From positions 2,859,501-2,923,500 of the forward strand of contig NC_135245.1 of the NCBI RefSeq assembly GCF_947623445.1: a stretch of DNA of 64,000 bases. The letters are read 5' to 3'. A model generated the notes under the pieces. That model searched no databases, was not told where the DNA came from, and saw only the letters and a list, made by a program, of their open reading frames with translations. The position numbers were made by a program, and so were the translations under genes. How positions within the stretch are numbered: the first letter of the stretch is position 1; each line of letters begins with the position of its first letter. This document shows, one piece after another, positions 1-12,867 of this stretch. The stretch is from Clavelina lepadiformis (lineage: Eukaryota > Chordata > Ascidiacea > Aplousobranchia > Clavelinidae).

Positions 1-2372
1 CCAAGAATCACTATAAAAGTTCACAGCGTAACACACATGCTAATGATCATATCATATATCTGCATAGCAACATGCAAAAATTAACAAACACATTACTAAA
101 TAGATTTAACCATCTTGTTTGTCGACATTTCGGCAGTCAGACAGTGGTGCACTTTAGGTGCATAATTTTGCTTTAATTTTAATTATTTATTAGTTAGGCA
201 GAACTTCTGCGCACTGATGGAAAGTAGGGCATTTTTCGATGATAAATCGTGCGTGCAAACGAAAATTTGGGGTGATGACGTTTAGAAAAGTCTCAATTTT
301 CTGTATAGGCTAGGCCTATCAACTATAAATTGGTATTGAAATAACTACATTTTATTCTTTGTTTCTTATAAATCAGCGTGAGAATAAAAAATTCGGTCTG
401 AACGTTGATGAATCTCTTGCGTGCGGTTACCACCTTTCAACTATGGTGTCTTGCCTAACTATGCAGACCGTGACACCGGCCTTACAGTACCGGCATCAGC
501 CTTGCCCAACTCTGCAACCAAGCACCAAGCTATTTGTTAACTAGGCTTACTGAACAACCGGTAAGGCTGTACGAGACGTACTTAATAAGGTAATAAACAT
601 ATAGTGCAAGCTACTATCTTTCCCAAGTCCTCTAATGGGCGATTTAAACAGGCCAAAGCTAGCTTAGGCCTAGCCCTAGAACAATGCAAAAAGCTCCACA
701 CTAAGCCAAGTACTATTCACTTTTGTGGCTCCTGCTGAAGGTGGCGTCAAAAAACATCAGTCCAATAATTTTTTGCTCGTTTGGTTGTGCGCATGCGCGA
801 AAAATGCACTGTCTGTAAATTTTATGAGAATTGAGCTCCAGGTCTAACGAAATACACGTGAATTTCTTAACATTTCTTTACTGTTTTTGTTACTTTTTGG
901 CATCGGCATCTCTATTTTTTTTAACAAAAATTGCAAATTAGAGACTCATTTATGCATTCCGACAAACGTCGGACAAGTCCTGAGTGGTGAACCTATAGCT
1001 CAACAAAAGACACTACGCTATATATATTTATTGAGCTGTGTATGGTCTAGGACTTCGGTTAACTTGAATTTGTTTTATTGGCAAAAAACATGTGCTGAAG
1101 CACATGCATAACTGGACGACGTCTCTAAAGAGCATCTGTGTGTCTCCTTGTTTAAACAACGATTAATTCGTAAAACGAATATTGAACAAAAGAGAAAAAC
1201 ACAATGAATTTTCGGCAAATGAACCTGGTGTCCAACCGTTATTTAACGGACAATCGAAACAAGCCTTTCATACGTTAGGCTATAGCTTACTGGAGGAGTA
1301 GGCCTACAGTATGCTATACCATATAGTCTTACAACAAACAAACAAGCGAGCCATGTGACTATTTTGTAATTTTGAGGACGAGGTTAAAAGTTGCTGAACG
1401 AGGATAGCGAGTTGAATAAAAATAGTTAAATTTAAATTGGCCTATTTTAGGCTTGAAATTAACTTAAAATTGTAGGTCTGCAGTAGCCTACTGTAGATAC
1501 TGGACTATCAGTAGACGATGATATATGCGACTCTTTCTTTAAGTTAGAATTTTTATGGAGAAATTATATATATGACATCTAATCAAAGTATTGGGAAAGT
1601 TTGCAAAAAATAAGTCTACAATGTAGCATTGTAAAAGATAGGCGAAATTTGAGCAAAGCGGCAGATTGTCATCAAAAAAGTATCACGTATCATCACATAT
1701 CAAAACTTTTCTGCAGATAAAACAAAAGCGCTTTGTCAATGTAGGCAATGAAACAGCCACAGTAAATTACTTGATAAAGTTAAAGTTGACTTTTAACAAC
1801 AATTTTCCTTAAAACATTTTATTTTTATCCGCAAACTACATTCATTGTGAATTTTTATACACTGCATAGTAAATAAGATATCTATGATCTTGTGTAACAT
1901 GTGCGACAACCTAGATGTTAGCATTTTGAGTCCTTGTGCGATCATATTTTAATTTAACTGACATTAAAGCAATTGATGTTTTATATTTTTACTGCCTTAT
2001 GTGAGACTAGCCCTAAGCATGGAGTGGTGTGGTACCTTATATATGCTGGCAGCAGTAGTTTTGCTGGGCTAATTCTTTTTCAGTACTTACTCGTCTGCCC
2101 GAATACTGGAGTAGGCCTATAACCGGCTGCCCGGTACCCGCCATCCGGTAATGTAAACAGATTTGACCAGGTACCCAGGCCTATATACCCTGTACTGATA
2201 TAAATTTTCAGTGCCTAATGTATATACTTGTATGTGTTGCAGTATTTGAATATACCACTGTTCCAGTAGGTTATTTAATTGGCTAAAGTTTAACGTGTGG
2301 AAGTAAGAAGATCAAATAGAAGAATCATTCTGGCATTGGTTTATTGGCATTGATTTCTTTTCAAAAGGAAAT
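1..2372. other. Upstream region without a recognisable gene
   Basis: AT-rich sequence with only short ORFs that show no family resemblance and no convincing splice signals. It contains four of the eleven exact TAGGCCTA palindromes of the window (311, 665, 1299, 2112). The part just before 2373 probably holds the TUFM promoter and 5' UTR, but no TATA box or initiator can be assigned with confidence. Confidence 0.5.
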
Positions 2373-5300
2373 ATGGCAGCAGTAGGATTAAGAACTTTGC
2401 TTACTGGTGGTAGGTGCTTTTAAATTATATAATTAGTATTTAGGGTAAAATAAGGAAATCTTTAAACAAAGTGATCTTTTTTGTTTTTATGTTCTTTTAT
2501 CTTTTTTTATATCTTTTCAAAGAAACAAAAAGTTTCACTGGTTTAACCTACCCCACTAAAATTAGTTTTAGAATGATTTTTTCTAAAACATCCTTTTCGC
2601 TTTTTTACTCTTCAAGGTAAACCATATTGAAAAGTGTGGCACCTGCTCGCATGAGATTCATCAATATGCACGCCAAATATTTTACTTCTCAGGCCGATAT
2701 ATAAAAATTTTATTTATAAAATAGTTGTTTAAACGTCATTTGATAATAAATAAACAAGGAATTGAGTCATCAAAAAGTGCCATATTTTTTGCAAAAATCC
2801 TTTTTCTACTTCCCATGCCCAAAGAAGCCTAATGTATTTTTTTGTGTGATTGGTCAGCCATGGTGTGTGTGATGAGTTTAGGTCCAATTCATGTTAAATA
2901 AAAACTTATAACCAAACAATATATAACTTTACAGGACGAAGAATAAATCCTTTAAAAGTTTCAACAATTCCTGCTTGTTCTGTAAGTACAGACTAAAGGA
3001 TACTAAAACAACTATATATATATATTGTATTCTAAAACAAAAAATTTTGTGATACATTCACTACGGTTTTTGCAAAACATCTGTTTACTAGGTTTCATGC
3101 AACTTTATTTTTTCCACAAACACATCGCAAAGATGGTATGCTAAAGAAGCACATAGCAGAGAGCGAATGCATGTAAATATTGGAACAATCGGGCACGTTG
3201 ATCATGGAAAAACAACACTCACAGCTGCTATAACTAAATGTGAAAATTATCTATATTTTAATTCTTATTCTACCATTACATATTATATATTCTCATCCTG
3301 GCACCTGTGAAGTACATCATGTTGTTGTCCACTATTTCATTTATCGTTGCTTTACAATGGTTGTCAGATTTGTCAGAGAAAGGTGGCGCCAAGTTCTACT
3401 CATATGACCAAATTGACAAAGCGCCTGAAGAAAAGGCAAGAGGCATTACAATTAATGCCACATCTGTGGGATATGAAACTGATCATCGCCATTTCAGCCA
3501 TGTAGATTGCCCCGGACATGAAGATTACATTAAGGTTAGGCCACTTCATAGGTGATTATTCTAAAAATATCTACAGTAGACTTTTCGGTGATATTCATTG
3601 TATTAGGTAACTAACTGCAAAACCACAGTAGTGCAAACAACTGCAACTGCATTTCCAGTGTTTCAAAGTGTAATGCACTATACACGAGTTTATATTTTAT
3701 TTCAAAGTTTATGTTCACAGAATATGATCATTGGAACGTCAAGTATGGATGCTGCAATTTTGGTTGTAGCTGCAACTGATGGTACAATGCCACAAACTCG
3801 CGAGCATTTACTTCTTGCTAAACAAATTGGCGTTCAAAACCTTGTTGTTTACATAAATAAAGCTGACGCTGCTGATGAAGAAATGATAGAGCTGGTAGGA
3901 AACCCAAACATCATTTTGTATCACCGTAGTTGATATTGATAGTGCTATATACTAATGCTGGTATGAGGTGTTCTTACTTTGAGGGAAAGTTTTTATCTCA
4001 ATTTGCCTTTCTTAGGTTGAGATGGAAATACGAGAGGTTTTAGATAAATACGGTTTTAACGGCGATGAAACCCCAATTGTAATAGGATCAGCATTATGCG
4101 CATTAGAGGTGGGTATTAAGGCTTCTGCCATGCGATGGGTCTTTGTCATTAATCTAAAAATATGCTATTACTCTCTCAAGTGTGGTCTTTGTAGTTGATA
4201 ATTATATATATAGTTCTTTAAATATATTTTTTTTGTTAATCTTTTGTTTTTTGATTGCCGCCGTTCGTAATTTAATCTTTTTACATTTTTTAGGACAAAG
4301 AACCCAAGATTGGGTCTGAGTCGATAGAAAAATTAGTTGAAGCTTTAGATAATGTTCCTTGCCCCGATCGTGACTTGAGCAGTCCACCGGTTTTCCCAAT
4401 TGATACAGTTCACAGTATTGCAGGCAGAGGTGAGAACTGTGGACACATATCTGTTATTTCAATTATTTGTATTTTGTTCAGTACATACATTTATATGTAT
4501 ACTTAATGCTGACCTAAAATTTTAATTCAATCTGTAAACTAATAGGCACAGTAATTACCGGCTGCCTGAAGCAAGGTACCCTTAAAAAGGGCGACGCACT
4601 TGAAATCAGTGGCTTTGGCAAATCAATGAAGACCACAGTAACAAGTAGGATTGGCATTTTCAATATCAATGTTTGTGTTACAATTTGTTTTGTGCATAAT
4701 AGTGACTGCGTAACTTCTTAATCAGGCATGGAAATGTTCCACAAAATTCTTGATCGTGTGGAAGCTGGCGACCAGGCCGGATTGCTGATTAAAAACCTGA
4801 AGCGAGAAGATCTCCGAAGAGGAATGGTTGCTGTGAAATCAGGAACTTTTAAGCCTACAAGGGGCATTGTGGCCACGGTACATATAAAATGAACTGTCAT
4901 GACTAGAAACGAAATCAAACGTTACGAAATTACAAACAAAATGTTTCTAAAAGAAAGATTAGAGAATTCACTTTGTCACTGTCATATATGGTTAAGTGAC
5001 CAAATTTATTTTGCTGGAATGCAGATCTTCATGCTGTCCAAGAAAGAGGTTACTGGCAGAGCAGTTCCTCTGGTGTCTGGAAAGGACGTGAGCATTCTGT
5101 TCAAAACTTGGAGTGTAAACACTCGCTGTCCTGCTGATGACGAATCAGAAGATGGTGCAGCGGTATGAAATATTGTATCCCTGGATGATATTTTTACTGT
5201 ATTCTCATTTAACTTGAGACAAGACGGTGGTTGTGGTTAATTGATTGATAACTTTCAAGTGAGCTAATACATAAGTTGCACACTGAGAGCTTGTCTTCAC

Positions 5301-5548
5301 TTATCTTAGAATCAATTTCCTACAAGTCCTTGAAACCTTTATTTATCTCCTTTTCTTAGAAAATGGTGATGCCTGGTGAACAAGGAAGCATGAAAATGGT
5401 GCTACGTGTTCCAATGATGATCATGAAAGGAGACAGGTTCACCATCAGAATGGGAAAAAGCACAGTCGGTACCGGTATGGTCACAGACGTATATGACGTC
5501 GCAGTCGCTGACGATCTTTTTGTGAAGAAGAAGGCAAAGAGAGCTTGA
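2373..5548 (+). CDS. TUFM: Mitochondrial elongation factor Tu, 11 exons, complete
   Basis: GTPase that delivers aminoacyl-tRNA to the mitochondrial ribosome; nuclear-encoded, acts in the mitochondrial matrix. Exons: 2373-2409, 2935-2981, 3092-3239, 3368-3534, 3721-3894, 4016-4108, 4294-4429, 4546-4644, 4726-4877, 5025-5162, 5360-5548. All have GT-AG borders and compatible phases, giving 459 residues, close to the usual ~450. The first two exons and the start of the third encode a basic, Ser/Thr-rich leader that fits a mitochondrial presequence. The G1 loop GHVDHGKTT lies in exon 3, the switch region ARGITIN and the DCPGH motif in exon 4, and a degenerate NKAD in exon 5 (reads YINKADA). GSALCALE (G5) is in exon 6, and domains 2 and 3 follow in exons 7-11. 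The second domain has the expected KREDLRRG. The start at 2373 gives the only in-frame leader. A poly(A) signal lies at 5823-5828. No disruption seen. Confidence 0.96.
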
Positions 5549-5822
5549 AATGCTGAACTTTATGACTTTTTCAACCAAACACAAATGCCGTCTTAAATGA
5601 CGTTACGTTCCATTCGCTCGTGAATGTCTCTGTAAATTTGTAAGACTTTGTTTTTTGACTTGAATTATCTGCGTCCAAACTAAACTAAGAATTATTGTAG
5701 AACTGAGGCCTTTTCTGAAACCTTCGAGTTTTTAGGACGGCTCATCGGGATAGTAGGCGAAAAATCTGTCAATAATTATCCCGTTTTTCGACAAACTTAG
5801 GTCAGGCAATACAGTAGTATAA

Positions 5823-5828
5823 AATAAA
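5823..5828 (+). promoter_or_regulatory. Poly(A) signal for TUFM
   Basis: AATAAA about 275 bases after the TUFM stop codon; the first canonical hexamer downstream on this strand. Confidence 0.5.
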
Positions 5829-6689
5829 ACAGATTGTCTGAACGTTTTACAGCGGTTAGGTATTGTATGACGCAGATTGGGTCATTCCAATTTCCAACTT
5901 TGAAATTAAGATTGGGACCCGCGAGAATTAAAAAGTAGGTCGCTAGGACAAATTCCCAAGACAACTAAAGATATTTATCACCAACGTTGTTTGCATATAC
6001 CAAGGCTAAAACTTCCAGTACTACCACATATAGACGTAACAGAACAACCACCTGACTATGTCTGACAAACTGCTTCATACAAAACCTGCTTTGCCTTCAA
6101 TTGAAACATAAAACCTTGCAACCAACCAAAGGATCGTGAAACGATATACTGCACAACAACGCTGTAAAGCAAAGCGAGTAATTACAGCGGCAAACTGCTG
6201 TATGTTTAGGAAAATTAAAGTTTAGTAATAAACCTGCTAACCTGAGTATAGTTGAATTAAGCTGCTGCACAGTGAATAACAGCGCAGTAATGGACTCTAA
6301 GTAAACATCGTTGTATAATCCATTGTCAGTTTGTCATACTGTACTACACGTTATTTGCTTACTGAAGCGTATCCACAGACTACGGTGTCAGCAGTATTGG
6401 TTAACTTATAAAGTATCGCTTAACCAAGACTGCTAACACGCAGTCTTTATAACTTATTAGTTTAGTTTTTATTCATAACTTATGCACCATACTTTATAAC
6501 TTACAAAGTGTCGCTTAAAGATGTAATAGGTCATCAAAGGTTAGCTGTAGTTGCAAATCTCAGAGAAGAAAGATTTAGATTGAAGTAACACATACTGAAG
6601 TTGCACAACTTTATTGCAACCATTATATCTAACCATGTATTAAAAGTCTGCTTCGCATCACGACTTTTCCTAGACGACCATGAGCGCCT

Positions 6690-7395
6690 GGCAACGCAGT
6701 TGCAAAACGAAATTGCATGGAAGCACATGACATGGTTAGCCAGTTGTCGCATGTAAACATATTTTTCTACACATCGAATACGTCAAGAATCTAATCCGCA
6801 GGTGACGCCAACTAGACTATATGTGATATCATGTCGAAGCTAGCAATAAGTTATCCAACTTTCAATGTTTTCAGTTAGGTAAGACGCTAACCCGAGACTA
6901 TTGCGCTTTTTAACCCTTCGGCCCATCATGCAAATAGGCTCCATGACCTAACTTAAATTTGTTTGCTTATTTAGGTACCCAATAAAAGGCTATAAGGCCA
7001 TAGTTCGACTTTATCCAGTACAGTTCATTTCATCGTTGTCTTCAAAATTACAAATACACACTGGATGTGATCCACACAAAAAACTTCATTTGCAACGACT
7101 TGAGTTGCGATGACGTGCGACTTTGTCTGCACAGTAAATGCAATTGCCGCACGACTAGCCCACTAGCCGAGGACTAGCGTGTAGCCTACCTGAAAAATGT
7201 GAGAGTTAGCTAACTTTGTAGGTCTTCGATTGTACCAAGCATTGTAAGCCACATCTTATATCACACAATCCAATTGGCATCACCTGCAGATTTGATGCTT
7301 GACGCATTCTGTGTGCCGACAAATGCGTGTGCGTGAGGCGACTGGCTAACCATCGCATGTGTTTCCTTGCGACTTCGTCGCCGTGCCAGTGTACC
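6690..7395. repeat. Foldback (MITE-like) element with about 150-bp imperfect inverted arms
   Basis: The left arm (about 6690-6850) matches the reverse complement of about 7235-7395. Shared pieces in order include TGGTTAGCCAGT, ACGTCAAG / GCGTCAAG and GCAGGTGA. The arms are diverged and the ~380-base middle has no ORF of note. The structure fits a non-autonomous DNA transposon. Superfamily and target-site duplication could not be set. Confidence 0.6.
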
Positions 7396-7419
7396 GGCTC
7401 TTGTAGGTTGCTTTTTCTG

Positions 7420-7535
7420 AAAGTAAAATAAGAAACCGGATATAGTTTGGCACTCTTAAGGTTAACTTTATATTTTTCGACACGAGCTTTCGCAAGCATA
7501 AGCTTGCTTCTTCAGGTGTACTGTGAAAATTTTTC
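7420..7535 (-). repeat. Short dispersed repeat, copy 1, with hammerhead-like hairpin
   Basis: This ~115-bp unit recurs twice at 13.1-13.3 kb. Its core (7480-7519, read on the minus strand) is ACAC, then CTGAAGA, a 6-bp hairpin stem with loop TTAT, then GAAA and GCTCGTGT. The remainder is a shared AT-rich tail. It lies about 60-170 bases before the start codon of sulfotransferase A. It may be a fragment of a retroelement end. Confidence 0.65.
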
Positions 7536-7593
7536 TGAAAGATACTTGTAGTTTGAGGTTGTAATAATATTTTTGCAGATATAATACAACACA

Positions 7594-9302
7594 ATGCAAA
7601 ATAGAAACTTTGACTATCTTCGGCCAGCCGTAAACTTAATTCCAGAAGATATACGACCTAATGCCGAGGTTTACATGGATTATATGAAGTATGCTTTTCT
7701 AGAAAATCCTTCTCTTAAAACCTGGAAAAACTACATATTCCAGCCGGGCTTTGAACCCGAGACCGCACAATTTGCTTATAACCAATGGGAACCAAGAGAT
7801 AACGATGTGATCGTTGCAACTTTTCCAAAAGCAGGTTTTACTGCTGAAGATGATTTGAATTTTGCATGTCTTATGTATGAAATCAACCAACCTCTAAATC
7901 TTAGCATTTATAGGCACAACCTGGACTCGGGAACTTCTACGTCAAATTATCTACTTAAACGACGAGGAAAATCTTAAAAAGAGCAAGGCAATGAATTATT
8001 TTTTTTCCTACCTCGAGTTTGGTCCAGGTTTGAAAATCGTTTATCACTTATAGCCTACTGTGTTCAAGTCCTGTATCCAATGACTTAATATGGTATGTTA
8101 GTTGATTATAAACGAATGCTTCCATCAATTAGGTTTTTTGCCACCCTGACATGAAGTCTATGCAAAGTCTAAACCAACGTATAAAACAAATTACAATAAG
8201 CTGCCCTGTTTCTTAACTGCGAAGTGTGAAATTTAATGCATCATTTCAGTTTCTAAATACCAAGTGATGGACAATATTCCTCTGCCTCGGAGGGTGTTGG
8301 GAACTCACTTGCCTTCCCAACTTATTAACTTCGAAAAACTCAAATTAAAAGGAACTAAGGTAGGCTACAATGGGAAGTTTTACAATCGTCGTACGTTTTG
8401 TTAAAATCTTAATCAACTCGATGAGTAAGCCAATAAGTTTATCTAAGCTTATATGCTTTATTTTTCGGCAAAACATTTTGTCAGATAATTTACGTCACAA
8501 GGAATCCAAAAAGTCAAGCTGTATCGTGGTATCCGTTTGCACGAGCAGACTATTTTATGCATAAAGAATTTTTCCAGAAAAGATACCCTGAAGATGAAAA
8601 AGCGTTCCTTGACATGTACATCAATGGTGTGTGACTTAATATAGCTGTTTGTTTCCGAATGTTAACACCGTAAAGTACAAGGAGTCTTTATAGGAGTGTT
8701 ATTTTCATTTTCGAATCAGTCGGGTTATCCCTTTTCTTCAGGCCAACAATCGATGTGCGCAAAAGAAGGAGAGGGATATCTTGAACACATCAGATCCTGG
8801 TATCAGCACAAAGATGATGAGAATGTCTTGTTTCTATGCTTTGAGGAAATGAAAAAGGTCAATTGTCTCGCTGACCAGTTAGCATAACTTCATCCTAAAC
8901 TGCTTTCTTACAAATGAATTCTATTTTTGTATATAGGATGTGACAAAACAAGTTCGTCGATTGGCTGATTTTATCGACGTAAGCTTGAGTGATGATGACG
9001 TCAAAAAAGTCTGCCAAAACTCATCACTTGGCAAAATGAAAAAGTCTTGGGATACACCTGACATGCCCCCGACATTTTTCTTCAGAAAGGGTTGGTCATT
9101 ACATATTCCTGCATGCTTGCCACTAGTCTAAATATTTGTTATGTGTTATTTCTCACAATAAAAGTTGACTGATTTGTTTCTAGGTCAAGTTGGAGACTGG
9201 AAAAACCATTTAACAGTCGCCCAATCGGAAAAGATTGACGCCAACGTTGAACGAGTATTAGGCGACACAGACATCAAATTTATCTACGAGCTAGAGCAGT
9301 GA
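7594..9302 (+). CDS. Cytosolic sulfotransferase A, 7 exons, complete
   Basis: PAPS-dependent transfer of a sulfuryl group to a small hydroxyl or amine substrate in the cytosol; acceptor unknown. Exons: 7594-7834, 7914-8027, 8250-8359, 8485-8626, 8742-8857, 8937-9090, 9184-9302, all GT-AG, giving 331 residues (SULTs are usually ~295; the extra length is N-terminal). The 5'-phosphosulfate loop PKAGTTW is split across the exon 1/2 junction near residue 80. Exon 3 has THLP with the expected catalytic His. Exon 4 has YVTRNPKSQAVSWY, so both PAPS 3'-phosphate-binding residues (Arg 161, Ser 169) are present. RKGQVGDWKN, the C-terminal PAPS and dimer motif, spans exons 6/7. Exon 5 was started at 8742 because that phase gives a block parallel to copy B. 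A poly(A) signal AATAAA is at 9556-9561. It appears functional. The paralogue is at 17.0 kb. Confidence 0.92.
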
Positions 9303-10075
9303 AAGCCATAGCGTTTGTTTTGTTTATTTTTAAATCCAATTCTAAGTTTGTAACTATAATTTTAAGTTCCGTTAATTCTGATCTCAGTCTTGGTGTAATA
9401 ACTAAATTCGACTTGTACTCTTTCTCCTAACAATTGTAACGGTCTGTGTGACCCATACTCGGAAAGATTCTGTGTTAATTGACAAATGATTAGCTGTGTC
9501 CCGCCACCCAAGGACAGAGCAGCACAGTTAAACTAAGCACGTTGTAGGCGACATAAATAAATTTGTGCTTTGTACTTCCAGCCTTTGCTAACAATATTGA
9601 AGACTATTTTTGCATCTTAACATTTTTATGACTCGAAGTAAAACCTTTAGGAGTTATCGGTAAGTTTAGTCCCATAAGCCATTGATTTTATCTTTGATGT
9701 GCTTTACGCAAAACCGGTCGCAATTTCTTTTTTTTTTGTTGAAACTAAGATTATTAAAAACGATATATGACACGTGACCTTTTAAGTTATATAATTTCAG
9801 AAATCAAAAAAGTTTAGTTTGGCCACGTAATAAATTTCCAATGATGGCTTTATCAATAGTTTGTAAGTTATAAATAAAAATTACTATAGGCACAACTTTA
9901 TGTGTTTAACGTCTTTGTATGAAAAACAGGACTGTTACAAAAAATACTAGGTTGTTTACAATCTCTTTTACAACGATCAAAAAAGTTCAAGCTGTTAGAT
10001 CCGAATTCGCCGTTATCGACCCGTCCAAAAAGTGTTAAATTCCATTCCAAAGATTTTGTGCAAATCAACAAATGT
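9303..10075. other. Intergenic region between two genes that end toward each other
   Basis: 3' flank of sulfotransferase A and of the minus-strand 879-residue gene. AT-rich, no ORF of interest; the hexamer at 9556-9561 is the likely poly(A) signal of the sulfotransferase. Confidence 0.5.
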
Positions 10076-12867
10076 TCAGTTAATTTCGAAAGGTTTCCAC
10101 TGCATATGCGTGCGTAATTTAAACTCCCGCGTGACGGCGTCGTTGCGCACGCGGTGAAGATGAAGAAGTCGTTTGACGTCTCGCTCTAGCATTCGGTCGC
10201 GCCGGGCAATTTCGGCGTCCTGTCGTTGCTGCAGTCGTCCGACTATTTGTTTCTGAATTTCCTCGGACTTCTCAGCGTGATGTCTCTTCACTTCCTGTAG
10301 AACCTGTTTATGTTCTTCGATTATGACGGCATCGCGTTGCGCCTTCACTCGCATCTTGTCAATTTCGTCTCGCTGTTGCTGAAATAGGTTCCAGATATCG
10401 TGATGAATTTCAAGCATTTCTGGGTATTTTGAAGCGTTTGTTTTTGACTTCACATCATCATTAAATTCGTCAGATCTTGCCACAGTGTGAGTTGACATAC
10501 CATCTACAGGCTCAGGCGGTTTAAGACGCAAATTTAGATTCTTTAGCGTTCTAGACGGAGTAAAACCGTCACTTATGTTAATGGATAAATTTTCCGAGCT
10601 GTCTGTAGTTTTTGGTTTGTTCGTTTGGTCTTGATTCTTTAAGAGGTGGGTGAAGTCGCACAAAACATTTTCCGAACTTAGATTGGAGGCGAGGTTTGCG
10701 AAAGGACCTGTTCCGTATTTGACTTCAATGTTCGGGCTTGTTTTAACGGAAACGGAGTTAAATCTTGAATCATCAAAATTAAATGACGATGCGGAGGTCT
10801 GTAAAGATTTCCTCGATGAAAGAAGAGCCAAATTTTCCCCCCTCACGGGCCACATATTTCCTGAGCCTTTTTCTTCACTCATGCTCTTTCCTACCCATGA
10901 GCATTCACTTCGCTGTTGAAATTGAGTTTCTTTTACGACCTGGCTCGACGTTGGCCAGTTATACATACGCTCATTATTTTGGTAAGGCCATATAGCTGTG
11001 CCGTTTCCCGTTTTGGAAGATGAAAATTTACTAACCGGGAGGTGACGCTCGACATCCGTAAACCAGTTAGCTGACCTATTAATATCGGAAGTTTGGGAGT
11101 TGTATGACGCCGACCACATATTGTGGTCGCTCTTTCTCCAGAGAATTTTCACGTTTGAATCTTCTACAACATCCCCAACCTCTTGAAGATCCGGTGGACT
11201 GAAATGGACGAAATGGGGGTCACCATTCCGATTCTCGCATTTTCCAGAACTTTTGTATTTTAACGATAGCTCGGGCGAAGCACTGTTTGATGACGTTATG
11301 TTACCTTCCAGTGACGAAAGGGATAGCCGGTCGTAGGAAATCTTTATATCATCTTGCGCGATGTCATCATTACTTTCAGATAGTTGCAGCATGGAGTAGG
11401 AGCTGCTGCCAAAAGAAGAGCAACTTATGATACAAGGTGATTCATCCAATTTTACATTATCTCGTTTCAGAGAGAGATTTCTTGAGGATGCTGCGCTTGA
11501 GACGTCGCAATGACTCAGCGTAGTTTGAGATAAATTACTTGAAGCAAAATCTTCCGTAGTTAATATTTCAAACGAGCTCTCTCCGACAGTGGTGTTAGAG
11601 TTGTGCCGAGTAGAATGGTCTTCTTGTGGGGATCCGTCAACTTTAACTGAATCTTCAGATTTCCTGAAAATCTTTACTTTCATTTTCTTCTTCTTTTTTC
11701 CACGTGGAAATCGGGCTAGCATTTTTATGGTTGCGCCTTTTTTGATTTGCTTCCAGAGATACAATTCTTTTGTCTTCTCATCGGAAGAGAGCGGTGCTGT
11801 ATTGGCCACTTCGTACAGTAGGCCACTTCCGATAAAAACTTTCCCAATAGCAAAGACGATGATTACAACTTCCTTACTTATCGATGATAGTATTACTGGA
11901 ATTATTTGTAAAATGAAAACAAATTCTCTGTAACACCTATTGCAACGGTTCGCAGCAAAGCGCTTCATTCTTTGCAACCTTTTGAAGGTTGACAACTGAT
12001 ACTTAGTTGGTTGTAAAACAGGATTCCTTTTTCGGCCTCCTTCCTGTATAGAAATTAGAAAGCAAAGTTTAAGAGAGATGCCGTAGTTTCCAGATAGAAA
12101 TTTTTGAAAAAAGTCTTTTAAATTGTTTTGGAAATGAATATTAAAAATATTTACAACTGCCTGATCTTTACCAACGCTACCGTACTATGACTTACTTGCA
12201 GATTTGGTCCAAAATGCAAGAGAAAAACTTTCTGGAAACACAAAAATGCAGTCGCAATTAACGGAATATAGAAAGCCAATACCACGATGTGTTCAATTGA
12301 GATGGAAAAGCGGGGAAATTTGTATTTCTGATTTTCGGTGTCCGGTATCGATGGCTTGGTTGGTGTTGGCTTCTCTTTGCACTCATTAGTGTTGTACCGA
12401 CCTTCGTTAAGCTTCTCCAAGCTATGCAGCCAATTCATTAAATTATTGGCGAGGTATTGCGATGAAACACAAGCTGATACTTCATGTCTTTCTTGAAAGT
12501 CGATCTCGTAACTGTAACAAAATAAGTTGTCTTCGTTGATGTAGAACTCGAACCTTTTTACGTCGTTTTCAAGTCCGAGAGAAATTTCTAGAGTCGAAAC
12601 CGCGTTGACGAAATCTTTGTCATTGAAACAATTTAGTTGACTTCTGTATTGATCCGAAACTCCAACACAAGCTCGTATAAAAGCTACCAGGGCAGCAGGG
12701 TCTAGTTTAGCATCAACAGTTTTGTCCAATCCACAGAAAAAGTTTCCTTTTCCGTCTAAGCATCTAGGTTTAGGATAGAAGTTGGCAATGGTAAAACAAT
12801 CCGAGTCCGGTTGATTGACTTCCAGAAAAATAATGGCACTAAGCCAGAAATTTAATGTCGAAAACAT
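10076..12867 (-). CDS. Unrecognised 879-residue membrane protein, two exons
   Basis: Exon 1 is 12196-12867 and exon 2 is 10076-12043. A perfect GTAAGT donor and a TATACAG acceptor join a 224-codon frame to a 655-codon frame in phase 0. The first exon starts with a hydrophobic segment (residues 1-16) that looks like a signal peptide. An ectodomain of about 165 residues follows with eight cysteines (24, 36, 45, 67, 80, 117, 133, 163), then a Pro/Thr stretch and a membrane segment at about 191-216. Exon 2 adds a basic Cys-containing loop, a second hydrophobic stretch (about 264-300) and a lysine run, KKKKKMKVK. A long Ser/Asn-rich, probably disordered region comes next, and then a charged coiled coil in roughly the last 110 residues. 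No family was recognised. The layout suggests a surface protein with a large cytoplasmic tail, by inference only. Confidence 0.72.

Noticed and set aside
3000-3030. TA microsatellite as a regulatory TATA region
   Set aside because: It lies in a TUFM intron and is a simple AT repeat.
8696-8741. Alternative longer exon 5 of sulfotransferase A starting at an earlier acceptor
   Set aside because: Would add GVLFSFSNQSGY-type residues with no counterpart in copy B; the acceptor at 8742 gives matching exon lengths (116) in both genes.
11995-12043. Treating the 639-codon frame as its own gene starting at 11995
   Set aside because: The codon there is TTG, not ATG, and the frame continues upstream to a clean acceptor that joins exon 1 in phase.
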